Assembly (NCBI GenBank): GCA_947179485.1
Contig: OX359245.1
Location: 80,587,067 to 80,651,066 of the forward strand
DNA from: Allacma fusca
Lineage: Eukaryota; Arthropoda; Collembola; Symphypleona; Sminthuridae
Length of the DNA: 64,000 nucleotides
Direction of reading: 5' to 3'
This document shows, one piece after another, positions 31,840 through 45,810 of the stretch. The notes under the pieces are model-generated. The model ran no database searches, was not told the origin of the DNA, and worked only from the letters and a program-made list of their open reading frames with translations. Both the position numbers and the translations under genes were made by a program. Each line of letters opens with the position of its first letter. Positions within the stretch are counted from its first letter, which is position 1.

Positions 31840-34800
31840 AATTCAAGTTTGAGATTTTTATTCAAGTTTGAGATTTTTATTCAAGTTTGAGATTTTTATT
31901 CAAGTTTGAGATTTTTATTCAAGTTTGAGATTTTTATTCAAGTTTGAGATTTTTATTCAAGTTTGAGATTTTTATTCAAGTTTGAGATTTTTATTCAAGT
32001 TTGAGATTTTTATTCAAGTTTGAGATTTTTATTCAAGTTTGAGATTTTTATTCAAGTTTGAGATTTTTATTCAAGTTTGAGATTTTTATTCAAGTTTGAG
32101 ATTTTTATTCAAGTTTGAGATTTTTATTCAAGTTTGAGATTTTTATTCAAGTTTGAGATTTTTATTCAAGTTTGAGATTTTTATTCAAGTTTGAGATTTT
32201 TATTCAAGTTTGAGATTTTTATTCAAGTTTGAGATTTTTATTCAAGTTTGAGATTTTTATTCAAGTTTGAGATTTTTATTCAAGTTTGAGATTTAAATTC
32301 AAGTTTGAGATTTAAATTCAAGTTTGAGATTTTTATTCAAGTTTGAGATTTAAATTCAAGTTTGAGATTTTTATTCAAGCTTGAGATTTTTATTCAAGTT
32401 TCAGATTTAAATTCAAGTTTGAGATTTTTATTCAAGTTTGAGATTTTTATTCAAGTTTGAGATTTTTATTCAAGTTTGAGATTTAAATTCAAGTTTGAGA
32501 TTTTTATTCAAGTTTGAGATTTTTAGTCAAGTTTGAGATTTAAATTCAAGTTTGAGATTTTTATTCAAGTTTGAGATTTTTATTCAAGTTTGAGATTTTT
32601 ATTCAAGTTTGAGATTTTTATTCAAGTTTGAGATTTAAATTCAAGTTTGAGATTTTTATTCAAGTTTGAGATTTAAATTCAAGTTTGAGATTTTTATTCA
32701 AGTTTGAGATTTAAATTCAAGTTTGAGATTTTTATTCAAGTTTGAGATTTAAATTCAAGTTTGAGATTTTTATTCAAGTTTGAGATTTTTAGTCAAGTTT
32801 GAGATTTAAATTCAAGTTTGAGATTTTTATTCAAGTTTGAGATTTTTATTCAAGTTTGAGATTTTTATTCAAGTTTGAGATTTTTATTCAAGTTTGAGAT
32901 TTTTATTCAAGTTTGAGATTTAAATTCAAGTTTGAGATTTTTATTCAAGCTTGAGATTTTTATTCAAGTTTCAGATTTAAATTCAAGTTTGAGATTTTTA
33001 TTCAAGTTTGAGATTTTTATTCAAGTTTGAGATTTTTATTCAAGTTTGAGATTTAAATTCAAGTTTGAGATTTTTATTCAAGTTTGAGATTTTTAGTCAA
33101 GTTTGAGATTTAAATTCAAGTTTGAGATTTTTATTCAAGTTTGAGATTTTTATTCAAGTTTGAGATTTTTATTCAAGTTTGAGATTTTTATTCAAGTTTG
33201 AGATTTTTATTCAAGTTTGAGATTTAAATTCAAGTTTGAGATTTTTATTCAAGTTTGAGATTTAAATTCAAGTTTGAGATTTTTATTCAAGTTTGAGATT
33301 TAAATTCAAGTTTGAGATTTTTATTCAAGTTTGAGATTTAAATTCAAGTTTGAGATTTTTATTCAAGTTTGAGATTTTTAGTCAAGTTTGAGATTTAAAT
33401 TCAAGTTTGAGATTTTTATTCAAGTTTGAGATTTTTATTCAAGTTTGAGATTTTTATTCAAGTTTGAGATTTTTATTCAAGTTTGAGATTTAAATTCAAG
33501 TTTGAGATTTTTATTCAAGTTTGAGATTTTTATTCAAGTTTGAGATTTTTATTCAAGTTTGAGATTTTTATTCAAGTTTGAGATTTTTATTCAAGTTTGA
33601 GATTTAAATTCAAGTTTGAGATTTTTATTCAAGTTTGAGATTTTTATTCAAGTTTGAGATTTTTATTCAAGTTTGAGATTTTTATTCAAGTTTGAGATTT
33701 AAATTCAAGTTTGAGATTTTTATTCAAGTTTGAGATTTAAATTCAAGTTTGAGATTTTTATTCAAGTTTGAGATTTAAATTCAAGTTTGAGATTTTTATT
33801 CAAGTTTGAGATTTAAATTCAAGTTTGAGATTTTTATTCAAGTTTGAGATTTAAATTCAAGTTTGAGATTTAAATTCAAGTTTGAGATTTTTATTCAAGT
33901 TTGAGATTTTTATTCAAGTTTGAGATTTTTATTCAAGTTTGAGATTTTTATTCAAGTTTGAGATTTTTATTCAAGTTTGAGATTTTTATTCAAGTTTGAG
34001 ATTTTTATTCAAGTTTGAGATTTTTATTCAAGTTTGAGATTTTTATTCAAGTTTGAGATTTTTATTCAAGTTTGAGATTTTTATTCAAGTTTGAGATTTA
34101 AATTCAAGTTTGAGATTTTTATTCAAGTTTGAGATTTAAATTCAAGTTTGAGATTTTTATTCAAGTTTGAGATTTAAATTCAAGTTTGAGATTTTTATTC
34201 AAGTTTGAGATTTTTATTCAAGTTTGAGATTTTTATTCAAGTTTGAGATTTTTATTCAAGTTTGAGATTTTTATTCAAGTTTGAGATTTAAATTCAAGTT
34301 TGAGATTTTTATTCAAGTTTGAGATTTAAATTCAAGTTTGAGATTTTTATTCAAGTTTGAGATTTTTATTCAAGTTTGAGATTTTTATTCAAGTTTGAGA
34401 TTTTTATTCAAGTTTGAGATTTTTATTCAAGTTTGAGATTTTTATTCAAGTTTGAGATTTTTATTCAAGTTTGAGATTTTTATTCAAGTTTGAGATTTTT
34501 ATTCAAGTTTAAGATTTTTATTCAAGTTTGAGATTTTTATTCAAGTTTGAGATTTTTATTCAAGTTTGAGATTTTTATTCAAGTTTGAGATTTTTATTCA
34601 AGTTTGAGATTTAAATTCAAGTTTGAGATTTTTATTTAAGTTTGAGATTTAAATTCAAGTTTGATATTTTTATTCAAGTTTGAGATTTTTATTCAAGTTT
34701 GAGATTTTTATTCAAGTTTGAGAATTTTATTCAAGTTTGAGATTTTTATTCAAGTTTGAGATTTTTATTCAAGTTTGAGATTTTTATTCAAGTTTGAGAT

Positions 34801-36276
34801 TTTTATTCAAGTTTGAGATTTTTAGTCAAGTTTGAGATTTAAATTCAAGTTTGAGATTTAAATTCAAGTTTGAGATTTTTATTCAAGTTTGAGATTTTTA
34901 TTCAAGTTTGAGATTTTTATTCAAGTTTGAGATTTTTATTCAAGTTTGAGATTTTTATTCAAGTTTGAGATTTTTATTCAAGTTTGAGATTTTTATTCAA
35001 GTTTGAGATTTTTATTCAAGTTTGAGATTTAAATTCAAGTTTGAGATTTTTATTCAAGCTTGAGATTTTTATTCAAGTTTCAGATTTAAATTCAAGTTTG
35101 AGATTTTTATTCAAGTTTGAGATTTTTATTCAAGTTTGAGATTTTTATTCAAGTTTGAGATTTAAATTCAAGTTTGAGATTTTTATTCAAGTTTGAGATT
35201 TTTAGTCAAGTTTGAGATTTAAATTCAAGTTTGAGATTTTTATTCAAGTTTGAGATTTTTATTCAAGTTTGAGATTTTTATTCAAGTTTGAGATTTTTAT
35301 TCAAGTTTGAGATTTAAATTCAAGTTTGAGATTTTTATTCAAGTTTGAGATTTAAATTCAAGTTTGAGATTTTTATTCAAGTTTGAGATTTAAATTCAAG
35401 TTTGAGATTTTTATTCAAGTTTGAGATTTAAATTCAAGTTTGAGATTTTTATTCAAGTTTGAGATTTTTAGTCAAGTTTGAGATTTAAATTCAAGTTTGA
35501 GATTTTTATTCAAGTTTGAGATTTTTATTCAAGTTTGAGATTTTTATTCAAGTTTGAGATTTTTATTCAAGTTTGAGATTTTTATTCAAGTTTGAGATTT
35601 AAATTCAAGTTTGAGATTTTTATTCAAGCTTGAGATTTTTATTCAAGTTTCAGATTTAAATTCAAGTTTGAGATTTTTATTCAAGTTTGAGATTTTTATT
35701 CAAGTTTGAGATTTTTATTCAAGTTTGAGATTTTTATTCAAGTTTGAGATTTTTATTCAAGTTTGAGATTTTTATTCAAGTTTGAGATTTTTATTCAAGT
35801 TTGAGATTTAAATTCAAGTTTGAGATTTTTATTCAAGTTTGAGATTTTTATTCAAGTTTGAGATTTTTATTCAAGTTTGAGATTTAAATTCAAGTTTGAG
35901 ATTTTTATTCAAGTTTGAGATTTTTATTCAAGTTTGAGATTTTTATTCAAGTTTGAGATTTTTATTCAAGTTTGAGATTTTTATTCAAGTTTGAGATTTT
36001 TATTCAAGTTTGAGATTTTTATTCAAGTTTGAGATTTTTATTCAAGTTTGAGATTTTTATTCAAGTTTGAGATTTTTATTCAAGTTTGAGATTTTTATTC
36101 AAGTTTGAGATTTTTATTCAAGTTTGAGATTTTTATTCAAGTTTGAGATTTTTATTCAAGTTTGAGATTTTTATTCAAGTTTGAGATTTTTATTCAAGTT
36201 TGAGATTTAAATTCAAGTTTGAGATTTTTATTCAAGTTTGAGATTTTTATTCAAGTTTGAGATTTTTATTCAAGTT

Positions 36277-39200
36277 TGAGACTTTTATTCAAGTTTGGGA
36301 TTTTTATTCAAGTTTGAGATTTTTATTCAAGTTTGAGATTTTTATTCAAGTTTGAGATTTTTATTCAAGTTTGAGATTTTTTTTCAAGTTTGAGATTTTT
36401 ATTCAAGTTTGAGATTTTTATTCAAGTTTGAGATTTTTATTCAAGTTTGAGATTTTTATTCAAGTTTGAGATTTTTATTCAAGTTTGAGATTTTTATTCA
36501 AGTTTGAGATTTAAATTCAAGTTTGAGATTTTTATTCAAGTTTGAGATTTAAATTCAAGTTTGAGATTTTTATTCAAGTTTGAGATTTAAATTCAAGTTT
36601 GAGATTTTTATTCAAGTTTGAGATTTTTATTCAAGTTTGAGATTTTTATTCAAGTTTGAGATTTTTATTCAAGTTTGAGATTTTTATTCAAGTTTGAGAT
36701 TTAAATTCAAGTTTGAGATTTTTATTCAAGTTTGAGATTTAAATTCAAGTTTGAGATTTTTATTCAAGTTTGAGATTTTTATTCAAGTTTGAGATTTTTA
36801 TTCAAGTTTGAGATTTTTATTCAAGTTTGAGATTTTTATTCAAGTTTGAGATTTTTATTCAAGTTTGAGATTTTTATTCAAGTTTGAGATTTTTATTCAA
36901 GTTTAAGATTTTTATTCAAGTTTGAGATTTTTATTCAAGTTTGAGATTTTTATTCAAATTTGAGATTTTTATTCAAGTTTGAGATTTTTATTCAAGTTTG
37001 AGATTTAAATTCAAGTTTGAGATTTTTATTTAAGTTTGAGATTTAAATTCAAGTTTGATATTTTTATTCAAGTTTGAGATTTTTATTCAAGTTTGAGATT
37101 TTTATTCAAGTTTGAGAATTTTATTCAAGTTTGAGATTTTTATTCAAGTTTGAGATTTTTATTCAAGTTTGAGATTTTTATTCAAGTTTGAGATTTTTAT
37201 TCAAGTTTGAGATTTTTAGTCAAGTTTGAGATTTAAATTCAAGTTTGAGATTTAAATTCAAGTTTGAGATTTTTATTCAAGTTTGAGATTTTTATTCAAG
37301 TTTGAGATTTTTATTCAAGTTTGAGATTTTTATTCAAGTTTGAGATTTTTATTCAAGTTTGAGATTTTTATTCAAGTTTGAGATTTTTATTCAAGTTTGA
37401 GATTTTTATTCAAGTTTGAGATTTAAATTCAAGTTTGAGATTTTTATTCAAGCTTGAGATTTTTATTCAAGTTTCAGATTTAAATTCAAGTTTGAGATTT
37501 TTATTCAAGTTTGAGATTTTTATTCAAGTTTGAGATTTTTATTCAAGTTTGAGATTTAAATTCAAGTTTGAGATTTTTATTCAAGTTTGAGATTTTTAGT
37601 CAAGTTTGAGATTTAAATTCAAGTTTGAGATTTTTATTCAAGTTTGAGATTTTTATTCAAGTTTGAGATTTTTATTCAAGTTTGAGATTTTTATTCAAGT
37701 TTGAGATTTAAATTCAAGTTTGAGATTTTTATTCAAGTTTGAGATTTAAATTCAAGTTTGAGATTTTTATTCAAGTTTGAGATTTAAATTCAAGTTTGAG
37801 ATTTTTATTCAAGTTTGAGATTTAAATTCAAGTTTGAGATTTTTATTCAAGTTTGAGATTTTTAGTCAAGTTTGAGATTTAAATTCAAGTTTGAGATTTT
37901 TATTCAAGTTTGAGATTTTTATTCAAGTTTGAGATTTTTATTCAAGTTTGAGATTTTTATTCAAGTTTGAGATTTTTATTCAAGTTTGAGATTTAAATTC
38001 AAGTTTGAGATTTTTATTCAAGCTTGAGATTTTTATTCAAGTTTCAGATTTAAATTCAAGTTTGAGATTTTTATTCAAGTTTGAGATTTTTATTCAAGTT
38101 TGAGATTTTTATTCAAGTTTGAGATTTTTATTCAAGTTTGAGATTTTTATTCAAGTTTGAGATTTTTATTCAAGTTTGAGATTTAAATTCAAGTTTGAGA
38201 TTTTTATTCAAGTTTGAGATTTTTATTCAAGTTTGAGATTTAAATTCAAGTTTGAGATTTTTATTCAAGTTTGAGATTTAAATTCAAGTTTGAGATTTTT
38301 ATTCAAGTTTGAGATTTAAATTCAAGTTTGAGATTTTTATTCAAGTTTGAGATTTTTATTCAAGTTTGAGATTTTTATTCAAGTTTGAGATTTTTATTCA
38401 AGTTTGAGATTTTTATTCAAGTTTGAGATTTTTATTCAAGTTTGAGATTTTTATTCAAGTTTGAGATTTTTATTCAAGTTTAAGATTTTTATTCAAGTTT
38501 GAGATTTTTATTCAAGTTTGAGATTTTTATTCAAGTTTGAGATTTTTATTCAAGTTTGAGATTTTTATTCAAGTTTGAGATTTAAATTCAAGTTTGAGAT
38601 TTTTATTTAAGTTTGAGATTTAAATTCAAGTTTGATATTTTTATTCAAGTTTGAGATTTTTATTCAAGTTTGAGATTTTTATTCAAGTTTGAGAATTTTA
38701 TTCAAGTTTGAGATTTTTATTCAAGTTTGAGATTTTTATTCAAGTTTGAGATTTTTATTCAAGTTTGAGATTTTTATTCAAGTTTGAGATTTTTAGTCAA
38801 GTTTGAGATTTAAATTCAAGTTTGAGATTTAAATTCAAGTTTGAGATTTTTATTCAAGTTTGAGATTTTTATTCAAGTTTGAGATTTTTATTCAAGTTTG
38901 AGATTTTTATTCAAGTTTGAGATTTTTATTCAAGTTTGAGATTTTTATTCAAGTTTGAGATTTTTATTCAAGTTTGAGATTTAAATTCAAGTTTGAGATT
39001 TTTATTCAAGCTTGAGATTTTTATTCAAGTTTCAGATTTAAATTCAAGTTTGAGATTTTTATTCAAGTTTGAGATTTTTATTCAAGTTTGAGATTTTTAT
39101 TCAAGTTTGAGATTTTTATTCAAGTTTGAGATTTTTATTCAAGTTTGAGATTTTTATTCAAGTTTGAGATTTTTATTCAAGTTTGAGATTTTTATTCAAG

Positions 39201-42200
39201 TTTGAGATTTTTATTCAAGTTTGAGATTTTTATTCAAGTTTGAGATTTTTATTCAAGTTTGAGATTTTTATTCAAGTTTGAGATTTTTATTCAAGTTTGA
39301 GATTTTTATTCAAGTTTGAGATTTTTATTCAAGTTTGAGATTTTTATTCAAGTTTGAGATTTAAATTCAAGTTTGAGATTTTTATTCAAGTTTGAGATTT
39401 TTATTCAAGTTTGAGATTTTTATTCAAGTTTGAGACTTTTATTCAAGTTTGGGATTTTTATTCAAGTTTGAGATTTTTATACAAGTTTGAGATTTTTATT
39501 CAAGTTTGAGATTTTTATTCAAGTTTGAGATTTTTTTTCAAGTTTGAGATTTTTATTCAAGTTTGAGATTTTTATTCAAGTTTGAGATTTTTATTCAAGT
39601 TTGAGATTTTTATTCAAGTTTGAGATTTTTATTCAAGTTTGAGATTTTTATTCAAGTTTGAGATTTAAATTCAAGTTTGAGATTTTTATTCAAGTTTGAG
39701 ATTTAAATTCAAGTTTGAGATTTTTATTCAAGTTTGAGATTTAAATTCAAGTTTGAGATTTTTATTCAAGTTTGAGATTTTTATTCAAGTTTGAGATTTT
39801 TATTCAAGTTTGAGATTTTTATTCAAGTTTGAGATTTTTATTCAAGTTTGAGATTTAAATTCAAGTTTGAGATTTTTATTCAAGTTTGAGATTTAAATTC
39901 AAGTTTGAGATTTTTATTCAAGTTTGAGATTTTTATTCAAGTTTGAGATTTTTATTCAAGTTTGAGATTTTTATTCAAGTTTGAGATTTTTATTCAAGTT
40001 TGAGATTTTTATTCAAGTTTGAGATTTTTATTCAAGTTTGAGATTTTTATTCAAGTTTAAGATTTTTATTCAAGTTTGAGATTTTTATTCAAGTTTGAGA
40101 TTTTTATTCAAGTTTGAGATTTTTATTCAAGTTTGAGATTTTTATTCAAGTTTGAGATTTAAATTCAAGTTTGAGATTTTTATTTAAGTTTGAGATTTAA
40201 ATTCAAGTTTGATATTTTTATTCAAGTTTGAGATTTTTATTCAAGTTTGAGATTTTTATTCAAGTTTGAGAATTTTATTCAAGTTTGAGATTTTTATTCA
40301 AGTTTGAGATTTTTATTCAAGTTTGAGATTTTTATTCAAGTTTGAGATTTTTAGTCAAGTTTGAGATTTAAATTCAAGTTTGAGATTTAAATTCAAGTTT
40401 GAGATTTTTATTCAAGTTTGAGATTTTTATTCAAGTTTGAGATTTTTATTCAAGTTTGAGATTTTTATTCAAGTTTGAGATTTTTATTCAAGTTTGAGAT
40501 TTTTATTCAAGTTTGAGATTTTTATTCAAGTTTGAGATTTAAATTCAAGTTTGAGATTTTTATTCAAGCTTGAGATTTTTATTCAAGTTTCAGATTTAAA
40601 TTCAAGTTTGAGATTTTTATTCAAGTTTGAGATTTTTATTCAAGTTTGAGATTTTTATTCAAGTTTGAGATTTAAATTCAAGTTTGAGATTTTTATTCAA
40701 GTTTGAGATTTTTAGTCAAGTTTGAGATTTAAATTCAAGTTTGAGATTTTTATTCAAGTTTGAGATTTTTATTCAAGTTTGAGATTTTTATTCAAGTTTG
40801 AGATTTTTATTCAAGTTTGAGATTTAAATTCAAGTTTGAGATTTTTATTCAAGTTTGAGATTTAAATTCAAGTTTGAGATTTTTATTCAAGTTTGAGATT
40901 TAAATTCAAGTTTGAGATTTTTATTCAAGTTTGAGATTTAAATTCAAGTTTGAGATTTTTATTCAAGTTTGAGATTTTTAGTCAAGTTTGAGATTTAAAT
41001 TCAAGTTTGAGATTTTTATTCAAGTTTGAGATTTTTATTCAAGTTTGAGATTTTTATTCAAGTTTGAGATTTTTATTCAAGTTTGAGATTTAAATTCAAG
41101 TTTGAGATTTTTATTCAAGCTTGAGATTTTTATTCAAGTTTCAGATTTAAATTCAAGTTTGAGATTTTATTCAAGTTTGAGATTTTTATTCAAGTTTGAG
41201 ATTTTTATTCAAGTTTGAGATTTTTATTCAAGTTTGAGATTTTTATTCAAGTTTGAGATTTTTATTCAAGTTTGAGATTTAAATTCAAGTTTGAGATTTT
41301 TATTCAAGTTTGAGATTTAAATTCAAGTTTGAGATTTTTATTCAAGTTTGAGATTTAAATTCAAGTTTGAGATTTTTATTCAAGTTTGAGATTTTTATTC
41401 AAGTTTGAGATTTAAATTCAAGTTTGAGATTTTTATTCAAGTTTGAGATTTTTATTCAAGTTTGAGATTTTTATTCAAGTTTGAGATTTTTATTCAAGTT
41501 TGAGATTTTTATTCAAGTTTGAGATTTAAATTCAAGTTTGAGATTTTTATTCAAGCTTGAGATTTTTATTCAAGTTTCAGATTTAAATTCAAGTTTGAGA
41601 TTTTTATTCAAGTTTGAGATTTTTATTCAAGTTTGAGATTTTTATTCAAGTTTGAGATTTAAATTCAAGTTTGAGATTTTTATTCAAGTTTGAGATTTTT
41701 AGTCGAGTTTGAGATTTAAATTCAAGTTTGAGATTTTTATTCAAGTTTGAGATTTTTATTCAAGTTTGAGATTTTTATTCAAGTTTGAGATTTTTATTCA
41801 AGTTTGAGATTTTTATTCAAGTTTGAGATTTAAATTCAAGTTTGAGATTTTTATTCAAGTTTGAGATTTAAATTCAAGTTTGAGATTTTTATTCAAGTTT
41901 GAGATTTAAATTCAAGTTTGAGATTTTTATTCAAGTTTGAGATTTAAATTCAAGTTTGAGATTTTTATTCAAGTTTGAGATTTTTAGTCAAGTTTGAGAT
42001 TTTTAGTCAAGTTTGAGATTTAAATTCAAGTTTGAGATTTTTATTCAAGTTTGAGATTTTTATTCAAGTTTGAGATTTTTATTCAAGTTTGAGATTTTTA
42101 TTCAAGTTTGAGATTTAAATTCAAGTTTGAGATTTTTATTCAAGCTTGAGATTTTTATTCAAGTTTCAGATTTAAATTCAAGTTTGAGATTTTTATTCAA

Positions 42201-45200
42201 GTTTGAGATTTTTATTCAAGTTTGAGATTTTTATTCAAGTTTGAGATTTTTATTCAAGTTTGAGATTTTTATTCAAGTTTGAGATTTTTATTCAAGTTTG
42301 AGATTTTTATTCAAGTTTGAGATTTAAATTCAAGTTTGAGATTTTTATTCAAGTTTGAGATTTTTATTCAAGTTTGAGATTTTTATTCAAGTTTGAGATT
42401 TAAATTCAAGTTTGAGATTTTTATTCAAGTTTGAGATTTTTATTCAAGTTTGAGATTTTTATTCAAGTTTGAGATTTTTATTCAAGTTTGAGATTTTTAT
42501 TCAAGTTTGAGATTTTTATTCAAGTTTGAGATTTTTATTCAAGTTTGAGATTTTTATTCAAGTTTGAGATTTAAATTCAAGTTTGAGATTTTTATTCAAG
42601 TTTGAGATTTTTATTCAAGTTTGAGATTTTTATTCAAGTTTGAGACTTTTATTCAAGTTTGGGATTTTTATTCAAGTTTGAGATTTTTATTCAAGTTTGA
42701 GATTTTTATTCAAGTTTGAGATTTTTATTCAAGTTTGAGATTTTTTTTCAAGTTTGAGATTTTTATTCAAGTTTGAGATTTTTATTCAAGTTTGAGATTT
42801 TTATTCAAGTTTGAGATTTTTATTCAAGTTTGAGATTTTTATTCAAGTTTGAGATTTTTATTCAAGTTTGAGATTTAAATTCAAGTTTGAGATTTTTATT
42901 CAAGTTTGAGATTTAAATTCAAGTTTGAGATTTTTATTCAAGTTTGAGATTTAAATTCAAGTTTGAGATTTTTATTCAAGTTTGAGATTTTTATTCAAGT
43001 TTGAGATTTTTATTCAAGTTTGAGATTTTTATTCAAGTTTGAGATTTTTATTCAAGTTTGAGATTTTTATTCAAGTTTGAGATTTAAATTCAAGTTTGAG
43101 ATTTTTATTCAAGTTTGAGATTTAAATTCAAGTTTGAGATTTTTATTCAAGTTTGAGATTTTTATTCAAGTTTGAGATTTTTATTCAAGTTTGAGATTTT
43201 TATTCAAGTTTGAGATTTTTATTCAAGTTTGAGATTTTTATTCAAGTTTGAGATTTTTATTCAAGTTTGAGATTTTTATTCAAGTTTAAGATTTTTATTC
43301 AAGTTTGAGATTTTTATTCAAGTTTGAGATTTTTATTCAAGTTTGAGATTTTTATTCAAGTTTGAGATTTTTATTCAAGTTTGAGATTTAAATTCAAGTT
43401 TGAGATTTTTATTTAAGTTTGAGATTTAAATTCAAGTTTGATATTTTTATTCAAGTTTGAGATTTTTATTCAAGTTTGAGATTTTTATTCAAGTTTGAGA
43501 ATTTTATTCAAGTTTGAGATTTTTATTCAAGTTTGAGATTTTTATTCAAGTTTGAGATTTTTATTCAAGTTTGAGATTTTTATTCAAGTTTGAGATTTTT
43601 AGTCAAGTTTGAGATTTAAATTCAAGTTTGAGATTTAAATTCAAGTTTGAGATTTTTATTCAAGTTTGAGATTTTTATTCAAGTTTGAGATTTTTATTCA
43701 AGTTTGAGATTTTTATTCAAGTTTGAGATTTTTATTCAAGTTTGAGATTTTTATTCAAGTTTGAGATTTTTATTCAAGTTTGAGATTTAAATTCAAGTTT
43801 GAGATTTTTATTCAAGCTTGAGATTTTTATTCAAGTTTCAGATTTAAATTCAAGTTTGAGATTTTTATTCAAGTTTGAGATTTTTATTCAAGTTTGAGAT
43901 TTTTATTCAAGTTTGAGATTTAAATTCAAGTTTGAGATTTTTATTCAAGTTTGAGATTTTTAGTCAAGTTTGAGATTTAAATTCAAGTTTGAGATTTTTA
44001 TTCAAGTTTGAGATTTTTATTCAAGTTTGAGATTTTTATTCAAGTTTGAGATTTTTATTCAAGTTTGAGATTTAAATTCAAGTTTGAGATTTTTATTCAA
44101 GTTTGAGATTTAAATTCAAGTTTGAGATTTTTATTCAAGTTTGAGATTTTTATTCAAGTTTGAGATTTTTATTCAAGTTTGAGATTTAAATTCAAGTTTG
44201 AGATTTTTATTCAAGTTTGAGATTTTTAGTCAAGTTTGAGATTTAAATTCAAGTTTGAGATTTTTATTCAAGTTTGAGATTTTTATTCAAGTTTGAGATT
44301 TTTATTCAAGTTTGAGATTTTTATTCAAGTTTGAGATTTTTATTCAAGTTTGAGATTTAAATTCAAGTTTGAGATTTTTATTCAAGTTTGAGATTTTTAT
44401 TCAAGTTTGAGATTTTTATTCAAGTTTGAGATTTTTATTCAAGTTTGAGATTTTTATTCAAGTTTGAGATTTTTATTCAAGTTTGAGATTTAAATTCAAG
44501 TTTGAGATTTTTATTCAAGTTTGAGATTTTTATTCAAGTTTGAGATTTAAATTCAAGTTTGAGATTTTTATTCAAGCTTGAGATTTTTATTCAAGTTTCA
44601 GATTTAAATTCAAGTTTGAGATTTTTATTCAAGTTTGAGATTTTTATTCAAGTTTGAGATTTTTATTCAAGTTTGAGATTTTTATTCAAGTTTGAGATTT
44701 TTATTCAAGTTTGAGATTTTTATTCAAGTTTGAGATTTAAATTCAAGTTTGAGATTTAAATTCAAGTTTGAGATTTTTATTCAAGTTTGAGATTTTTAGT
44801 CAAGTTTGAGATTTAAATTCAAGTTTGAGATTTTTATTCAAGTTTGAGATTTTTATTCAAGTTTGAGATTTTTATTCAAGTTTGAGATTTTTATTCAAGT
44901 TTGAGATTTTTATTCAAGTTTGAGATTTAAATTCAAGTTTGAGATTTTTATTCAAGTTTGAGATTTTTATTCAAGTTTGAGATTTTTATTCAAGTTTGAG
45001 ATTTTTATTCAAGTTTGAGATTTTTATTCAAGTTTGAGATTTTTATTCAAGTTTGAGATTTAAATTCAAGTTTGAGATTTTTATTCAAGTTTGAGATTTT
45101 TATTCAAGTTTGAGATTTAAATTCAAGTTTGAGATTTTTATTCAAGCTTGAGATTTTTATTCAAGTTTCAGATTTAAATTCAAGTTTGAGATTTTTATTC

Positions 45201-45810
45201 AAGTTTGAGATTTTTATTCAAGTTTGAGATTTTTATTCAAGTTTGAGATTTTTATTCAAGTTTGAGATTTTTATTCAAGTTTGAGATTTTTATTCAAGTT
45301 TGAGATTTAAATTCAAGTTTGAGATTTTTATTCAAGTTTGAGATTTTTATTCAAGTTTGAGATTTTTATTCAAGTTTGAGATTTAAATTCAAGTTTGAGA
45401 TTTTTATTCAAGTTTGAGATTTTTATTCAAGTTTGAGATTTTTATTCAAGTTTGAGATTTAAATTCAAGTTTGAGATTTTTATTCAAGTTTGAGATTTTT
45501 ATTCAAGTTTGAGATTTTTATTCAAGTTTGAGATTTTTATTCAAGTTTGAGATTTTTATTCAAGTTTGAGATTTTTATTCAAGTTTGAGATTTTTATTCA
45601 AGTTTGAGATTTTTATTCAAGTTTGAGATTTAAATTCAAGTTTGAGATTTTTATTCAAGTTTGAGATTTTTATTCAAGTTTGAGATTTTTATTCAAGTTT
45701 GAGACTTTTATTCAAGTTTGGGATTTTTATTCAAGTTTGAGATTTTTATTCAAGTTTGAGATTTTTATTCAAGTTTGAGATTTTTATTCAAGTTTGAGAT
45801 TTTTTTTCAA
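36277..45810. repeat. Four copies of a 3.1-3.2 kb higher-order repeat
   Basis: A three-part marker (GAGACTTTT, then TTTGGGATT in the next unit, then an eight-T unit about 100 bp on) occurs with its C at 36282, 39436, 42646 and 45705. Distances are 3,154, 3,210 and 3,059 bp, i.e. 166, 169 (one base deleted at 41166) and 161 units. 166 is twice 83, so this looks like a dimer of the 1,577-bp period. Confidence 0.85.
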